DNA of 64,000 bases from Isoetes taiwanensis (Eukaryota; Streptophyta; Lycopodiopsida; Isoetales; Isoetaceae). The notes under the pieces are model-generated. The model was given only the letters and a program-made list of their open reading frames with translations. It ran no database searches and was not told the origin of the DNA. The DNA lies in contig JAJEKV010000186.1 of the NCBI GenBank assembly GCA_021234155.1, positions 1-64,000 on the forward strand, in the 5' to 3' direction. The translations under genes and the position numbers were made by a program. Below are positions 10,380 to 20,759 of the stretch, piece by piece. The first letter of the stretch is position 1, and every line of letters begins with the position of its first letter.

Positions 10380-12146
10380 TTAGCACGTTTTCTTTGCGGT
10401 AATGGAACCCTGATGTGTAGAGAACACTAAACCCTTTGGATCATTTCTGCACAACTCATATTCTACAGTTGATTTTAGGCCCTTTTGATAGTAGATATCT
10501 TCCACAACATTCTCGCTAGCAAGGTACCATTGATCATTAATTTGAAAATTTTCTTCAACCACAAATTTTTCTTTGGTGCACACAAGCAACTAGAATTCAA
10601 CACCCTCTTTATTACCTTTAGATGCAGCCACTGCAAAATTGTCTCCAACTCTGACTGCATCAGCTAAAACATTGATATTGGTAGAATAAAGGGGTCGATT
10701 GGACTTGCGTACTTCTGCATTGTCTGCATGGACAACAGTTGATGGTTCAACTGTGATGAGCTCCCATTTATCGACATAAGTCTTGTTCTCACATTCATCC
10801 CAGAGAGCCTCAGTAGAATAAGAACAGAAACAAGACAGTTCTCTCACATGCAGCTGAGTGGAGCAGCCCTTATTAAATTCATGGACAGAGTGGAGTTGTC
10901 TGGTATTTAGTATGGTCTCAGCTCCTCAGCTCTTCTTTCTGTCTATGTGTTCAGGCTTCACCACCCAGAAATATCTCCTTATCTTCTCTTGCCCTTTTAC
11001 CTCTTGCCACTCCTTCAAGCCACAAGTGAATTTGTTTGCAGCCGCTTTCACTATCTTGTATGCATTGTCCAACTTCAGACCTTCATGCTTGATTTGCAAA
11101 CTTCTTCGCCACCTTTTAAACTCTGCAACCTTGTCATCATGTTCACCCTTTCGATGATTGGAACTAAAGAAATTCCACATCATTTCTATATGAGTATTTG
11201 TAGTGTATCTTCCAATAAATTAGAATGGCCTGGTTGCCTTGAATTGTGAGGTTGTCCATCAGAGAAAACAATATGCATTCTGGGAGCTTGTCCTCTGTCC
11301 TGCATGTAGGCATGATGTTTCATAAAGCAATGCTGAACAAATAATGTGTCATGTTCTCTATCATCAGACACATAGTAGTGAGTCTCCTTTTCCATCTGAC
11401 CTGTTTCTTTGTTAATCCAATAATTAATCTAGACAAAAATAGTGATCTGATTATTGATCCAACGCATGGACTGCACCTCATTCTGCTCCTTGAATGCATA
11501 GTTCTCTGCGAAATCCACAACATAAACTACCCAATCATGTGGCAAATCATCCAGTAGATCCTTGAATTGCTTAGCCTGCCACTTGTGCCTGAAATTATGA
11601 ATTGGGAATTGTGGTAGTTTGGCAAGCATAACATTTACCAAATTCTTACTTGATGTTTCCTTGTACTGGTGTTTCAATTTCTTCTTAGATGTACCATCCT
11701 TGAGTGTACACTATTCATAGTCAATATATTCCCATTTGATCAAACTGCCAATGTCCTGCTTCTCAATTGGGCAAATTGAGAAATTCTTGATCCCACACTG
11801 ACTGCATGTATCAAAAATACAATCCTTCTTGAAGAATTCACTCATGCCTTGTGGTAAAGCAGTGCTCTCGACAATGCACTTGTGCTTGGGATTTTCTCTT
11901 CATGTGCTCTGTAGCTTCCATTCAAGTCTGACTTGTACACTTGGCAAGTGCAGCTGCAGTCCTTTGGATGCTTGCTTCTTATTGCATTAAAACCATCAAC
12001 AAGCATTTGCATCCTTACATGATGAATACAGCAGTAGGAATTGAAGTCCTTCAACTTCACTACAAACCATGGGTTTAATTTCTCGAACATCCTAAGTCCA
12101 ATGTTTATGTCGGGTGTTCTTCCTTGAATTGTTGAAATAGTTGCAT
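10380..12146 (-). pseudogene. DNA-transposon transposase-like gene, 3' exon (DFAENY family), decayed
   Basis: Minus strand, read from an AG acceptor at 12147. Frames, broken by indels and stops, give in order: MQLFQQFKEEHP / DINIGLRMFEKLNPWFVV; a Cys-rich part (DTCSQCGIKNFSICP); WVVYVVDFAENYAF with EQNEVQSMRW; HYYVSDDREHD; MHIVFSDGQPHN; WNFFSSNHRKGEHD; then a C-terminal domain ending about 10380 (QWYLASENVVEDIYYQKG). From memory, this motif order (DFAENY...Q-E-Q, then SDG, then a 'SHGKGxxD'-type motif) marks a family of uncharacterised DDE-like transposon proteins known from invertebrates and some plants; I cannot name the superfamily. Expected acidic residues at DFAENY and SDG are present. 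At least three frameshifts and several stops make it inactive. Confidence 0.7.
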
Positions 12147-12164
12147 CTGCAGAATTTACAATTG

Positions 12165-12580
12165 AGAGAGTCATCAATTTGTAGTGTTATGTAATGTGGC
12201 ATCATGCACCACATTCACCACATCAAGCCATCATGTCCCACAGTCACCACATATTACAGCCACCATACCAGCAGTCACCACAATCACTACATAACATATT
12301 GAACAAATCATCTTACTCCATATGCGATATATCATAACATCCTGCAATATTAGCATCATATCACAACATCTTACAACACATCTATCATATGCATTATATA
12401 TTATATCATTTTGCAACACACCTGAAATGCATCATAATCTTGCAACACATCTACCATATGCATCATATATTACATCATCTGGCAACACATCTGCCATGCA
12501 TCATATATCACATCATCATGCACCATATCTATCACTTAAATTATATTGATTGCAAATAGCTCATCAAATGCATCAAACGC
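12165..12580. repeat. Degenerate CATCAT/CACATC-rich tandem repeats
   Basis: Inside the intron of the transposase gene. Two scales are visible: short CAYCA motifs at the left, and a longer unit of about 60 bp (GCAACACATCT...CCATATGCATCATATATTA) repeated at least three times between 12.33 and 12.53 kb. No coding value. Confidence 0.6.
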
Positions 12581-12589
12581 AGCCCATGC

Positions 12590-12919
12590 TATACTGTATA
12601 ACAAGATTTGCAAAATACTATAAGATTTCAAGCGGAATACTATATGGTGTTGATTTCGTACGTGCAAAATACAATTATGAGGGCTCTCGCTGCCCTACGT
12701 CACCCTCCGTGTGAATATGCACCCAAACCAAAGGGGGTTTAAGGGGGATTTTAATTTAAATGTGTTGGACCCAATGGTTGTGTTAATTAATGTCAATGGT
12801 AGTTATGTGTTGGTTGTTAATGTCAATGGTTGTTATGTGTTGGGGGATTTAATTTTTATATGTTGGATGCCTCATAATTGTATTTTGCACGTAACTAGAA
12901 TTCATTTGAGGCTTTCATC
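12590..12919 (+). repeat. Element A, right half only (insertion in transposase intron)
   Basis: Matches the core and right inverted arm of element A of the main array, from CAAAATACTATAAGATTTC through ATGCACCCAAACCAAAGGG to GAATTCATTTGAGGC and TTTCATC. The left arm and the GCCCCTTCGGGGC hairpin are missing; instead a short core-like segment (CCTCATAATTGTATTTTGC) is joined before the terminal 30 bp. An internal deletion or rearrangement therefore shaped this copy. Confidence 0.8.
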
Positions 12920-13590
12920 TGTAGCTTTTGAATTTTATCACAATAAAGCAAATAGAACATAAGTAAAAGTTACAATAAAGATAGAGCAGATTGATCCCAT
13001 TATTTACGAAAGTTATAAAGTTTGCAATACAAAGAAAAAACCCCTGTTATTATGCTACATATTGTTACTTCGCTACAACTATTTCTCTTTCACAATGACA
13101 CCATTGTTTATCAATCCATATGATTTTGGATGCTCCATCTCTAGCTTAAAGGTAATGCATGATTCACCTTATGGTTCGATTAAAGTTCCAAACCTACAAT
13201 ATAAATGCATTCTTGTGGCCACTGTTTGACTGATCTATGTGACATGGAAAAGGGCGTGGAATAATCCGCCTGTTGTGTGCATAAGAATCCGTTTGTTGAT
13301 TGAAGCTAAAGGCTGGCTGCTATGAACAATTCGGCAGCCAGGAATATCCAAGAGTTGGAAGCAAACATAGGGCCTAAACTCTAAACTCTTTTTGAATCTG
13401 CAGCAAATCTTAGGAAGGAAACAAAAAGGGGTTTTGCAGCACTACATTGTAGAATCAGGAAACCAATACCTTGTAAAAAAAAACATTATGCTAACTGAAG
13501 AAACATTAAAAAACAAATACCTTTGTAAGTGTGAGCAAAAAATCCATCTCGTGGTAGTAAAATCCACTCCGGCAATAAGAATCCAAGAGG
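12920..13590. repeat. Module B start plus module F (first copy)
   Basis: After the A terminus come about 110 bp of module B (CACAATAAAGCAAATAGAAC...), then the CCCCTGTTATTATGCTACAT junction motif, then module F, which is nearly repeated at 19.86-20.40 kb. On the minus strand F carries protein-like sequence; it is open in the 19.86-20.10 copy and interrupted by stops here. Source gene not recognised. Confidence 0.6.
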
Positions 13591-13862
13591 GCAAGTACAC
13601 ATGCATATGCACACATGCACACACATGCACACATGCACTTGCACTTGCACTTGCACATGCACAATACACATGCACATGCACATGCACAATACACATGCAC
13701 ATGCACATGCACTTGCACGCACATGCACACGCACACACATGCACATGCATGTGCACATGCACATGCATACACATGCGCAGTGTTCATGCACAAACAACTA
13801 GTTGTGCATGTGCACATGCATGTGCATGTGTGTGCATGTGCATGTGTTCATGCACAAACACA
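13590..13862. repeat. ACATGC/ACTTGC hexamer satellite with internal inversion
   Basis: Long run of CACATGCACATGCA-type hexamers that changes strand near 13.79 kb, from CACATGCA to TGTGCATG, around an ACTAGT palindrome (AACAACTAGTTGT). It opens Cys/Met/His-rich frames on both strands, which are artefacts of the repeat. A shorter copy is at 20.40-20.57 kb. Confidence 0.9.
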
Positions 13863-13919
13863 TGCAGAGAAAGACAACAACCCTCGGATTGTTCCAACCA
13901 ACAAAAATCAACGGCCCAT

Positions 13920-14035
13920 AAAGGGTGCACTCTAGAAATACTATTTAGTACACCTCAACGAATACAACAACGAAATCATAGAAAAACCATGTGAAAAAAC
14001 GTATAAAAATCTAAAAGTAACCCCCTGTTATTGTG
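13920..14035. repeat. Conserved module terminus (GGTGCACTCTAGA...GCTACATA)
   Basis: About 110 bp running from GGTGCACTCTAGAAATACT through ACGAAATCATAGAAAAACC to CCCCCTGTTATTGTGCTACA. The same block ends module E in every array unit, and it occurs again at 20.65-20.76 kb, each time joined to a different neighbour. Here it abuts transposase intron sequence at 14036, so it is one border of the intron insertion. Confidence 0.65.
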
Positions 14036-14136
14036 CTACATATTATAACTATGCCATTTGAAATGCACAGCAATATAATGTATCTCTTCATAATACAATC
14101 ACCACAACAGAGAGTGATGCAAATTGAATTGTGTAC

Positions 14137-14970
14137 CTGTGTCTTCTCAACATAATGAGTAGCGTGATGTTCACGTATTCCCTGATCAAGCCTTCTTGAC
14201 CTCACATCCTTTACATTTAAAGAAATTCTTGTGTTCTGTTTCCATAAATTTTGTACAGTCTGGACAACCATTTCATTTATAGCACCAAATCTTCGAGCCC
14301 TGATATAATGTACCCATTTGCCAGCAGTTTGTGAACCAATCTCATCTCTTCTCTTTTCTTCTTTGCCAATGTAAAATTTCTGGGATGAACACCTAAAACT
14401 TTGCCCCTTCTTCTATCACTAACCTGTGTAGTTTTCCCACAAGTAACAGACATGGCAAGCTAGGATCTTTTGGTTGCTAAACTATCATTTGAATTGGATA
14501 GCTTGACATAATGCATTATATCCCTGATGTTTTGAAGAATTACATTCTTAGCTACTAAATCCTTCCAATCACATCTTCCATTGTCTTATCTCTTACTAGC
14601 AAAACATCTTTTTTGCTCGAAGGATCCAATGCTCTTGTCTGTCTGTGAAAGAAGGAAAGAAAATTCCAAACAATCCTTCGTTTTGTTCCTGCTGTTCTAC
14701 TTTGAGCAGAAGTTCATACTGCTAATTTTGCTAATTCTTCCCTCTCTTCTTTTCTTCTTCTTTTTTGGCGTTGTTTGTGCATTCTTTCTGTTCACGTGAT
14801 CTCTTGTTCTTGCCCTTTGTAGTAGAAGCATTTCGATTAGCAGCAACAAGTGATTCTATGACAGAGTTCTCTTCATCTATATTAGCAAATTTCACAAGAA
14901 CTGTTGACAAGGAATGTGTTTTTGGATCAATTCCCCGTTTGAATTCCAGGTTGGTTTTGATTAAGGTTCT
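14137..14970 (-). pseudogene. DNA-transposon transposase-like gene, 5' part, decayed
   Basis: Minus strand, upstream exon of the DFAENY-type gene. The best stretch reads QTAGKWVHYIRARRFGAINE through RRLDQGIREHHATHYVEKTQ and ends at a CAG/GTACAC donor at 14137. The acceptor at 12147 continues it with MQLFQQFKEEHP. Further upstream lie basic, Lys-rich segments (VLGVHPRNFTLAKKKREEM; STTKGKNKRSREQKE) in shifted frames with stops, consistent with a DNA-binding N-terminal region. The start codon was not located. The exon pair brackets a 2-kb intron now filled with A/F repeat modules. Confidence 0.55.
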
Positions 14971-15059
14971 TGCATTTCCCCTCCTCCCCCTCCCCCTTTC
15001 CGAATCTAATTTGAATGTGGTTTACGCCATATGTGGCAGTTAGCTAGGAATTTGAAATT

Positions 15060-15530
15060 AATAGAAGTGATTATGCGTCAGTTACTAATTTTGTTCTCTT
15101 AATCATTGCGAGTTGACAGGTGGCATGATGTATTGTTGGCATATGACGTGTGATATATGTTGTCATATGATGGGATATGATGTGTTATGTGTTGGTATAC
15201 AGTGCGTGAGTTATGATGTCATGTGATGGATGGGATGTATTGGCATAAGACAGTGTGACGTGAAATGTGTTGGATACAAAAATTGTGATGGGTTTAAATC
15301 ATCAACTTATGAGTAGACACGTGGCCTACCCTACTCCTTCCTAAACCCTGTGAACCCTAAACTTTGTGATTTGCAAAATGGCAAGAAGAAGTGAACCTTA
15401 AACCCTGTTAATTGCACGAACACTTATAGTTTGCACTTTAATTTGAAACATTTTTTATGTGAAACAAAGATAACAGTATGAAGAAGAAAGTCTGAATCAA
15501 AATTTAGTTTTAGGTAATTCTCTTCCCAGA
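15060..15530. other. No gene; degenerate TGATGTGTTATG-type repeats
   Basis: 15.11-15.28 kb is rich in imperfect GGCATATGA / TGATGTGTT repeats, like the CAT-rich patch at 12.2-12.5 kb on the other strand. The rest is AT-rich and without coding signal. Confidence 0.45.
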
Positions 15531-15844
15531 GGATTTTGGATTCATTTAATGCCCGAAGGCCTTTCATTTACAATAGAGCTCGGAGGCTTGAAATCAGATG
15601 CCTGAAGGTTTTTCACAGTATTTTGTACAAAAAAAAGCCCAGAGGCATGAGCATAACTTTTTTAACCAAAAGAAAAATAGCAGGCCCGAGAACTGCATCA
15701 CTTCTCCTCTTCAATGTCTGCAAGAAAGAAGAGTGTTAGGATAGATCAACAAAAGTACGAAGAGGAAATAAAAACAAACATGCAAACCTGAGTGCTCTGC
15801 AAGCCACGTTAAAAATTCTTCGAAGTAGAAAAAAAAGGGGCTAA
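15531..15844. other. Left flank of the array, no gene recognised
   Basis: A 67-codon plus-strand frame (15536-15739) has no recognisable content. Near 15.56-15.66 kb the phrase CCCGAAGGC / GCCTGAAGG / GCCCAGAGGC recurs in a loose repeat. Ends in a short duplication (AAAAAAGGGGCTAAAAA twice) where element A begins. Confidence 0.4.
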
Positions 15845-15856
15845 AAAAAAAGGGGC

Positions 15857-16598
15857 TAAAAAATTTTTTTTGCAACACAAACCATTAACATCCAACATAT
15901 AAAAAATAAATCCCCCAACACATAACAACCAACACATAACAACCATCATTAACAACCAACACATAACTACCATTGACATTAATTAACACAACCATTGGGT
16001 CCAACATATTTAAATTAAAATCCCCCTTAAACCCCCTTTGGTTTGGGTGCATATTCACACGGGGGGTGACTCTGGGCAACGAGAGCTATTGGATAGGCAT
16101 ATTCACCCCTTATTCCTTAATCTACACCGTACGTAAAGTTCCTCGTTTGTGGGGTATGCAAGTACAAAATTTGCTATATTGTATAACACGATTCGCAAAA
16201 TACTATAAGATTTCAAGCGGAATACTATATGGTGTTGATTTTGTACGTGCAAAATACAATTATGAGGGCTCTCGCTGCCCTACGTCACCCCCCGTGTGAA
16301 TATGCACCCAAACCAAAGGGGGTTTAAGGGGGATTTTAATTTAAATATGTTGGACCCAATGGTTGTGTTAATTAATGTCAATGGTAGTTATGTGTTGGTT
16401 GTTAATGATGGTTGTTATGTGTTGGTTGTTATGTGTTGGGGGATTTATTTTTTATATGTTGGATGTTAATGGTTTGTGTTGCAAAAAAAATTTTTTAGCC
16501 CCTTCGGGGCCTTAGGGATGTCCCCTCCCCCCCGGGTGTGACAAAAATTTTAGAATTCAAACCAGAAAAAAAACTAGAATTCATTTGAGGCTTTCATC
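15857..16598 (-). repeat. Element A, reverse type, left terminus truncated
   Basis: Foldback-type element. The left arm runs from GGGGCTAAAAAATTTT to CACGGGGGGTGAC and the right arm is its inverse, ending GAATTCATTTGAGGC and TTTCATC. The core begins TCTGGGCAACGAGAGC and ends GAGAGC-like inverted sequence at GCTCTCGCTGCCC, so the inverted symmetry continues into the core edges. The last about 100 bp of the left arm are missing. Core orientation is the reverse of the copies at 22-33 kb. Confidence 0.85.
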
Positions 16599-17518
16599 AC
16601 CTGTAGCTTTTGAATTTCATCACAATAAAACAAATAGAACATAAGTAAAAAAGTTACCATAAAGATAGAGCGAATTGATCCCATTATTCTGAAAGTCATA
16701 AAGTTTGCAACACCCATACACAAACATTTTTCAACTGGAATTTAACAGCAGCCTTTGGCCTCCATGGATTCTTGTGGTGAGAAACCAAAGTGGGAAACGT
16801 TTCTGCTTGTTAGCACAAGGATCTAGAAGCCTTGGAATTTGCTTAATAACTGCCTCAAAATCTAAAAATGCATGGTAATTTTTTGCAAGCTTCATTTGGA
16901 ATGAGCCATAAAACAATATCCAATAGCACAATCCTGTATTAATCAGCTGGTAGGATGTGAAAGCCTACCAAACCCGGCCGAGAAATTGCTGTTTTAACAT
17001 AGATAACTTAACCAAACATATACATATCATACATCGTCAAAAAGATCTCGGAAAGAGCTTTCCAACATAATAAAAATCATCTCAAACAGAGCTCTGGATC
17101 AAAAGCTATGATAAGAAATGTGTTGCCGGCGGGGAAACTGCACTACATGCGCCCTTCAAGCCCACAAAAAGAGGGCTTTTGTTGTGAGCCATTGGTTGTT
17201 GACCATTATGCACCACACGCACAAAAAAGGGACTTTTGTTGTGAGCCATTGGTTGTTGACCATTATGCACCACACGCACAAAAAAGGGGCTTTTGTTGTG
17301 AGCCATTGGTTGTTGACCATTATGCACCACACACACAAAAAAGGGCTTTTGTTGTGAGCCATTGGTTGTTGACCATTGGGAAAAAAAAGGCTAAAATCAA
17401 TGGCTCGAAATGGTGCACTCCTAGATGTGCGCGATTGGTACATCCATTTGAATACATCAATAAATCATAGGAAAACCTTTTTGAAAGCGTGCGATAAAAA
17501 CACAAAGAAAACCCCCGC
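16599..17518 (-). repeat. Spacer cassette (modules B and E), reverse type, C and D missing
   Basis: Module B (16.60-17.09 kb) with its conserved minus-strand frame ([20 protein letters not shown]), then linker, four 57-bp minisatellite copies (about 17.17-17.38 kb) and the module terminus (17.40-17.51 kb). The terminus joins directly to element A at 17519 instead of to module D. Confidence 0.8.
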
Positions 17519-18117
17519 TGGGTCCAAACACATTTTAAATTAAAATCCCCTTAAACCCCTTTGGTTTGGGTGCATATTCACTCCCTGGGGCATCCTCGAG
17601 AGATCTTTTTGGATGTATGCATATTCACCCCTTATTCCTTAATCTATGTTAAAATTAAAGTTCCTCGTTTGTGGGGTATGCAAGTACAAAATTTGCTATA
17701 TTGAATTTTATCATTCAAAATTAATGCAAAATACTATAAGATTTTTTAGAATACTATATGGTGTTGATTTTTTGCAAATGCAAAAATACAATTATGAGGG
17801 CTCTAACCGCCTATAATTCCCCCTACAATATATGCACCCAAACCAAAGGGGGCAAAAGGGGATTTTAATTTAAATGTGTTGGACCCAATGGTTGTGTTAA
17901 TTAATGTCAATGGTAGTTATGTGTTTGTTGTTAATATCAATGGTTGTTATGTGTTGGTTGTTATATTGTTGGTTTTATATGTTGGATGTTAATGGTTTGT
18001 GTTGAAAAAAAAAAAATTTTAGCCCCTTAAAGGGCCTTAGGGTTTTTCCCCCCTTTTTGACAAAAATTTTAGAATTCAAATGGAGTAAAAAACTAGAATT
18101 CATTTGAGGCTTTCATC
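17519..18117 (-). repeat. Element A, reverse type, diverged, left arm partly lost
   Basis: Begins inside the left arm at TGGGTCCAAACAC. Core and right arm are recognisable, but clumps of bases are replaced at the CG-rich points (the CACGGGGGGTGAC hinge, the ACCGTACGT core site, the GCCCCTTCGGGGC hairpin), while the AT-rich stretches between are almost unchanged. Confidence 0.75.
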
Positions 18118-19030
18118 AGGGGGATAGCTTTTTGAATTTCATCACAATAAAACAAATAGAACATAAGTAAAAGTTACCATAAAGATAGAGGGATTGATCC
18201 CATTATTGAAAAGTCATAAAGTTTGCAACACCCATACACAAAACATTTTTCATTTGGAATTCAACAAGTGGCCTTTGGCCTCCATGGATTCTTGTGGTGA
18301 GAAACCAAAGTGGGAAACTTTTATTGCAGTTTTGCGCTTGTTAGCTCAAGGATCTAGAAGCCTTGGAATTTGCTTAATAAGCGCCTCAAAATCTAAAATG
18401 CATAGTAATTTTTGCAACCTTCATTCAGAATGAGCCATAAAACAATATCCAATAAGCGTAATCAGATTAATCCTGGTAGGATGTGAAAGCCTACCAAACC
18501 CGGCCGAAAAATTGCTGTTTTAGCATAGATAACTTAACCAAACATATCCATATCATACACTATCAAAAGATCTGGAGAGAGCTTTCCAACGCATAATAAA
18601 ATCATCTCAAAGCGGAGCTTCCGGATCAAAAGTTATGATAAGAAATGTGTTGTCGGTGAAACCGCACTACATGCGCCCTTCAAGCCCTTCATGTGCCCAT
18701 TATGCACCACACACACAAAAAGAGGACTTTTGTTGTCTCGAGCCATTGGTTGTTGACCATCATGCACCACACGCACAAAAAGAGGGCTTTTATCGTGAAA
18801 AATGTTTGGTTGTTGACCATTATGCACCACACACACAAAAAGGGGCTTTTGTTGTGAGCCATTGGTTGTTGACTATTGGAAAAAAAGGCTAAAATCAATG
18901 GCTCAAAAATGGTGCACTCTAGATGTACGCATTAGTACATCCATTTGAATACATCACGAAATCATAGGAAAACCTTAGTGAAAAGCGACATCAAAAACAC
19001 AAAGAAAACCCCCTGTTATTATGCTACATA
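18118..19030 (-). repeat. Spacer cassette (modules B and E), reverse type, diverged
   Basis: Module B (18.12-18.62 kb), linker, a diverged E minisatellite of about four copies (18.69-18.88 kb) and the module terminus ending GTTATTATGCTACATA at 19030. As at 17.52 kb, the terminus is fused straight onto element A. Confidence 0.75.
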
Positions 19031-19726
19031 TAAACCATTAACATCCAACATATAAAAATTAAATCCCCCAACACATAACAACCATTGACATTAACAATCA
19101 ACACATAACTACCATTGACATTAATTAACACAACCATTAGGTCCAACACATTTAAATTAAAACCCCCTTAAACCCCCTTTGGTTTGGGTGCATATTCACC
19201 GGGGGGGTGACTCAGGGCAACGAGAGCTATTGGACAGGCATATTAATTTATTCCTTAATCTATCACGGTATATAAAGTTCCTCGTTTGGGGTATGCAAGT
19301 ACAAAATTTGCTATCTTGTATAACAAGATGGACCAAAAATACTATAAGATTTCCGCAATACTATATGGTGTTGATTTAGTGTACTGTAAAATACAATTAT
19401 GAAGGCTCTCGCCGCCTCTACGCCACCCCTTAAAAAAGGTGTGAATATGCACCCAAACCAAAGGGGTTTAAGGGGATTTTAATTTAAAATGTGTTGGACC
19501 TAATGGTTATGTTAATTAATGTCAATGGTAAGGTGTGTTGATTGTTAATGTCAATGGTTGTTATGTGTTGGGGATTTAATTTTTATATGTTGGATGTTAA
19601 TGGTTTGTGTGAAAAAAAAATTTTGGCCATTGAACAATTATAGGGACGGTCCCCCCAAAGGTGAGTGAAAAAAACTTTAGAATTCAAACCCGAGGAAAAA
19701 ACTAGAATTCATTTGAGGCTTTCATC
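19031..19726 (-). repeat. Element A, reverse type, left terminus lost
   Basis: Starts in the left arm at AAACCATTAACATCC and ends GAATTCATTTGAGGC plus TTTCATC. The GCCCCTTCGGGGC hairpin is scrambled (GGCCATTGAACAATTATAGGG), and the hinge carries an insertion of AAAAAAGG. Confidence 0.75.
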
Positions 19727-20759
19727 AATGAAGTAGCTTTTGAATTTGATCACAATAAAACAAATAGAACATAAATAAAATTTACCATAAAGATAGAGCG
19801 ATTGATCCCTTTATTCTAAAAGTCATAAAGTTTGCAACACAAAGAAATCCCCCCGTTATTATGCTACATATTGTTAGAAAAGGCTACAACTATTTCTCTT
19901 TCACAATGACACCATTGTTTATCAATCCATATGATTTTGGATGCTCCATCTCTAGCTTTAAAGGTAATGCATGATTCACCTACCATGGATTTGATTAAAG
20001 TTCCAAACCTACAATATAAATGCATTCTTGTAGCCTTTGTTTGGTAGCGATCTACGTGACATGGAAAAGGGCATAGAATAATCCGCTTTGTTGTGTGCAT
20101 AAGAATCCATTTGTTGATTGAAGCTAAAGGTGGCTACTATGAACAATCCGGAGCGGGGAATATCCAAGAGTTGGAAGCAAAGAGGGCCCTAAACTTGAAT
20201 CTCAGCAAATCTTAGGAAGGAAACAAAAGGGGTTTTTCGCAAAGACATACATTGTAGAATCGAAACCAATACCTTGTAAAAAAAAAAACATTATGCTAAG
20301 CGAAGAAACATTAAAAACAAATACCTTTGTAAGTGTGAGCAAAAATCCATCTCGTGGTAGTAAAATCCACTCCGGGTAGAATAAGAATCCAAGAGGGCAA
20401 ATACACATGCATATGCACACATGCACACACATGCACACATGCACATGCACTTGCACTTGCACTTGCACTTGCACTTGCACTTGCACTTGCACATGCAATA
20501 CACATGCACATGCACATGCATGCAGGGTTAATTAATGCACATGGTAGCATGTGCACATGTTGGTTGTTCATGCACAAACACATCGCGAGAGAAAGACATG
20601 TGTTGGGGATTGTTCCCATATGTTGGAAAATCAAGCGGCCCATAAATGGTGCACTCTAGAAATACTATTTAGTACACCTCAACAAATACAACAACGAAAT
20701 CATAGAAAAACCATGTGAAAAAACTATAAAAATCTAAAAGTAACCCCCTGTTATTGTGC
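19727..20759 (-). repeat. Module B start, module F, hexamer satellite and module terminus
   Basis: Parallel to 12.92-14.03 kb: about 110 bp of B, the CCCGTTATTATGCTACATA junction, module F (19.86-20.40 kb), ACATGC/ACTTGC hexamers (20.40-20.57 kb) and the conserved terminus (20.65-20.76 kb). F is open on the minus strand at 19864-20100 (78 codons, e.g. MHLYCRFGTLIKSMVGESC and WIDKQWCHCEREIVVAF). It looks like captured protein-coding sequence but I do not recognise it. At 20760 the terminus meets a plus-type cassette: the first orientation switch of the array. Confidence 0.7.

Noticed and set aside
13442-13994. Long Cys/Met/His-rich open frames on both strands
   Set aside because: They follow entirely from the ACATGC hexamer repeat and are open in several frames at once; there is no protein logic.
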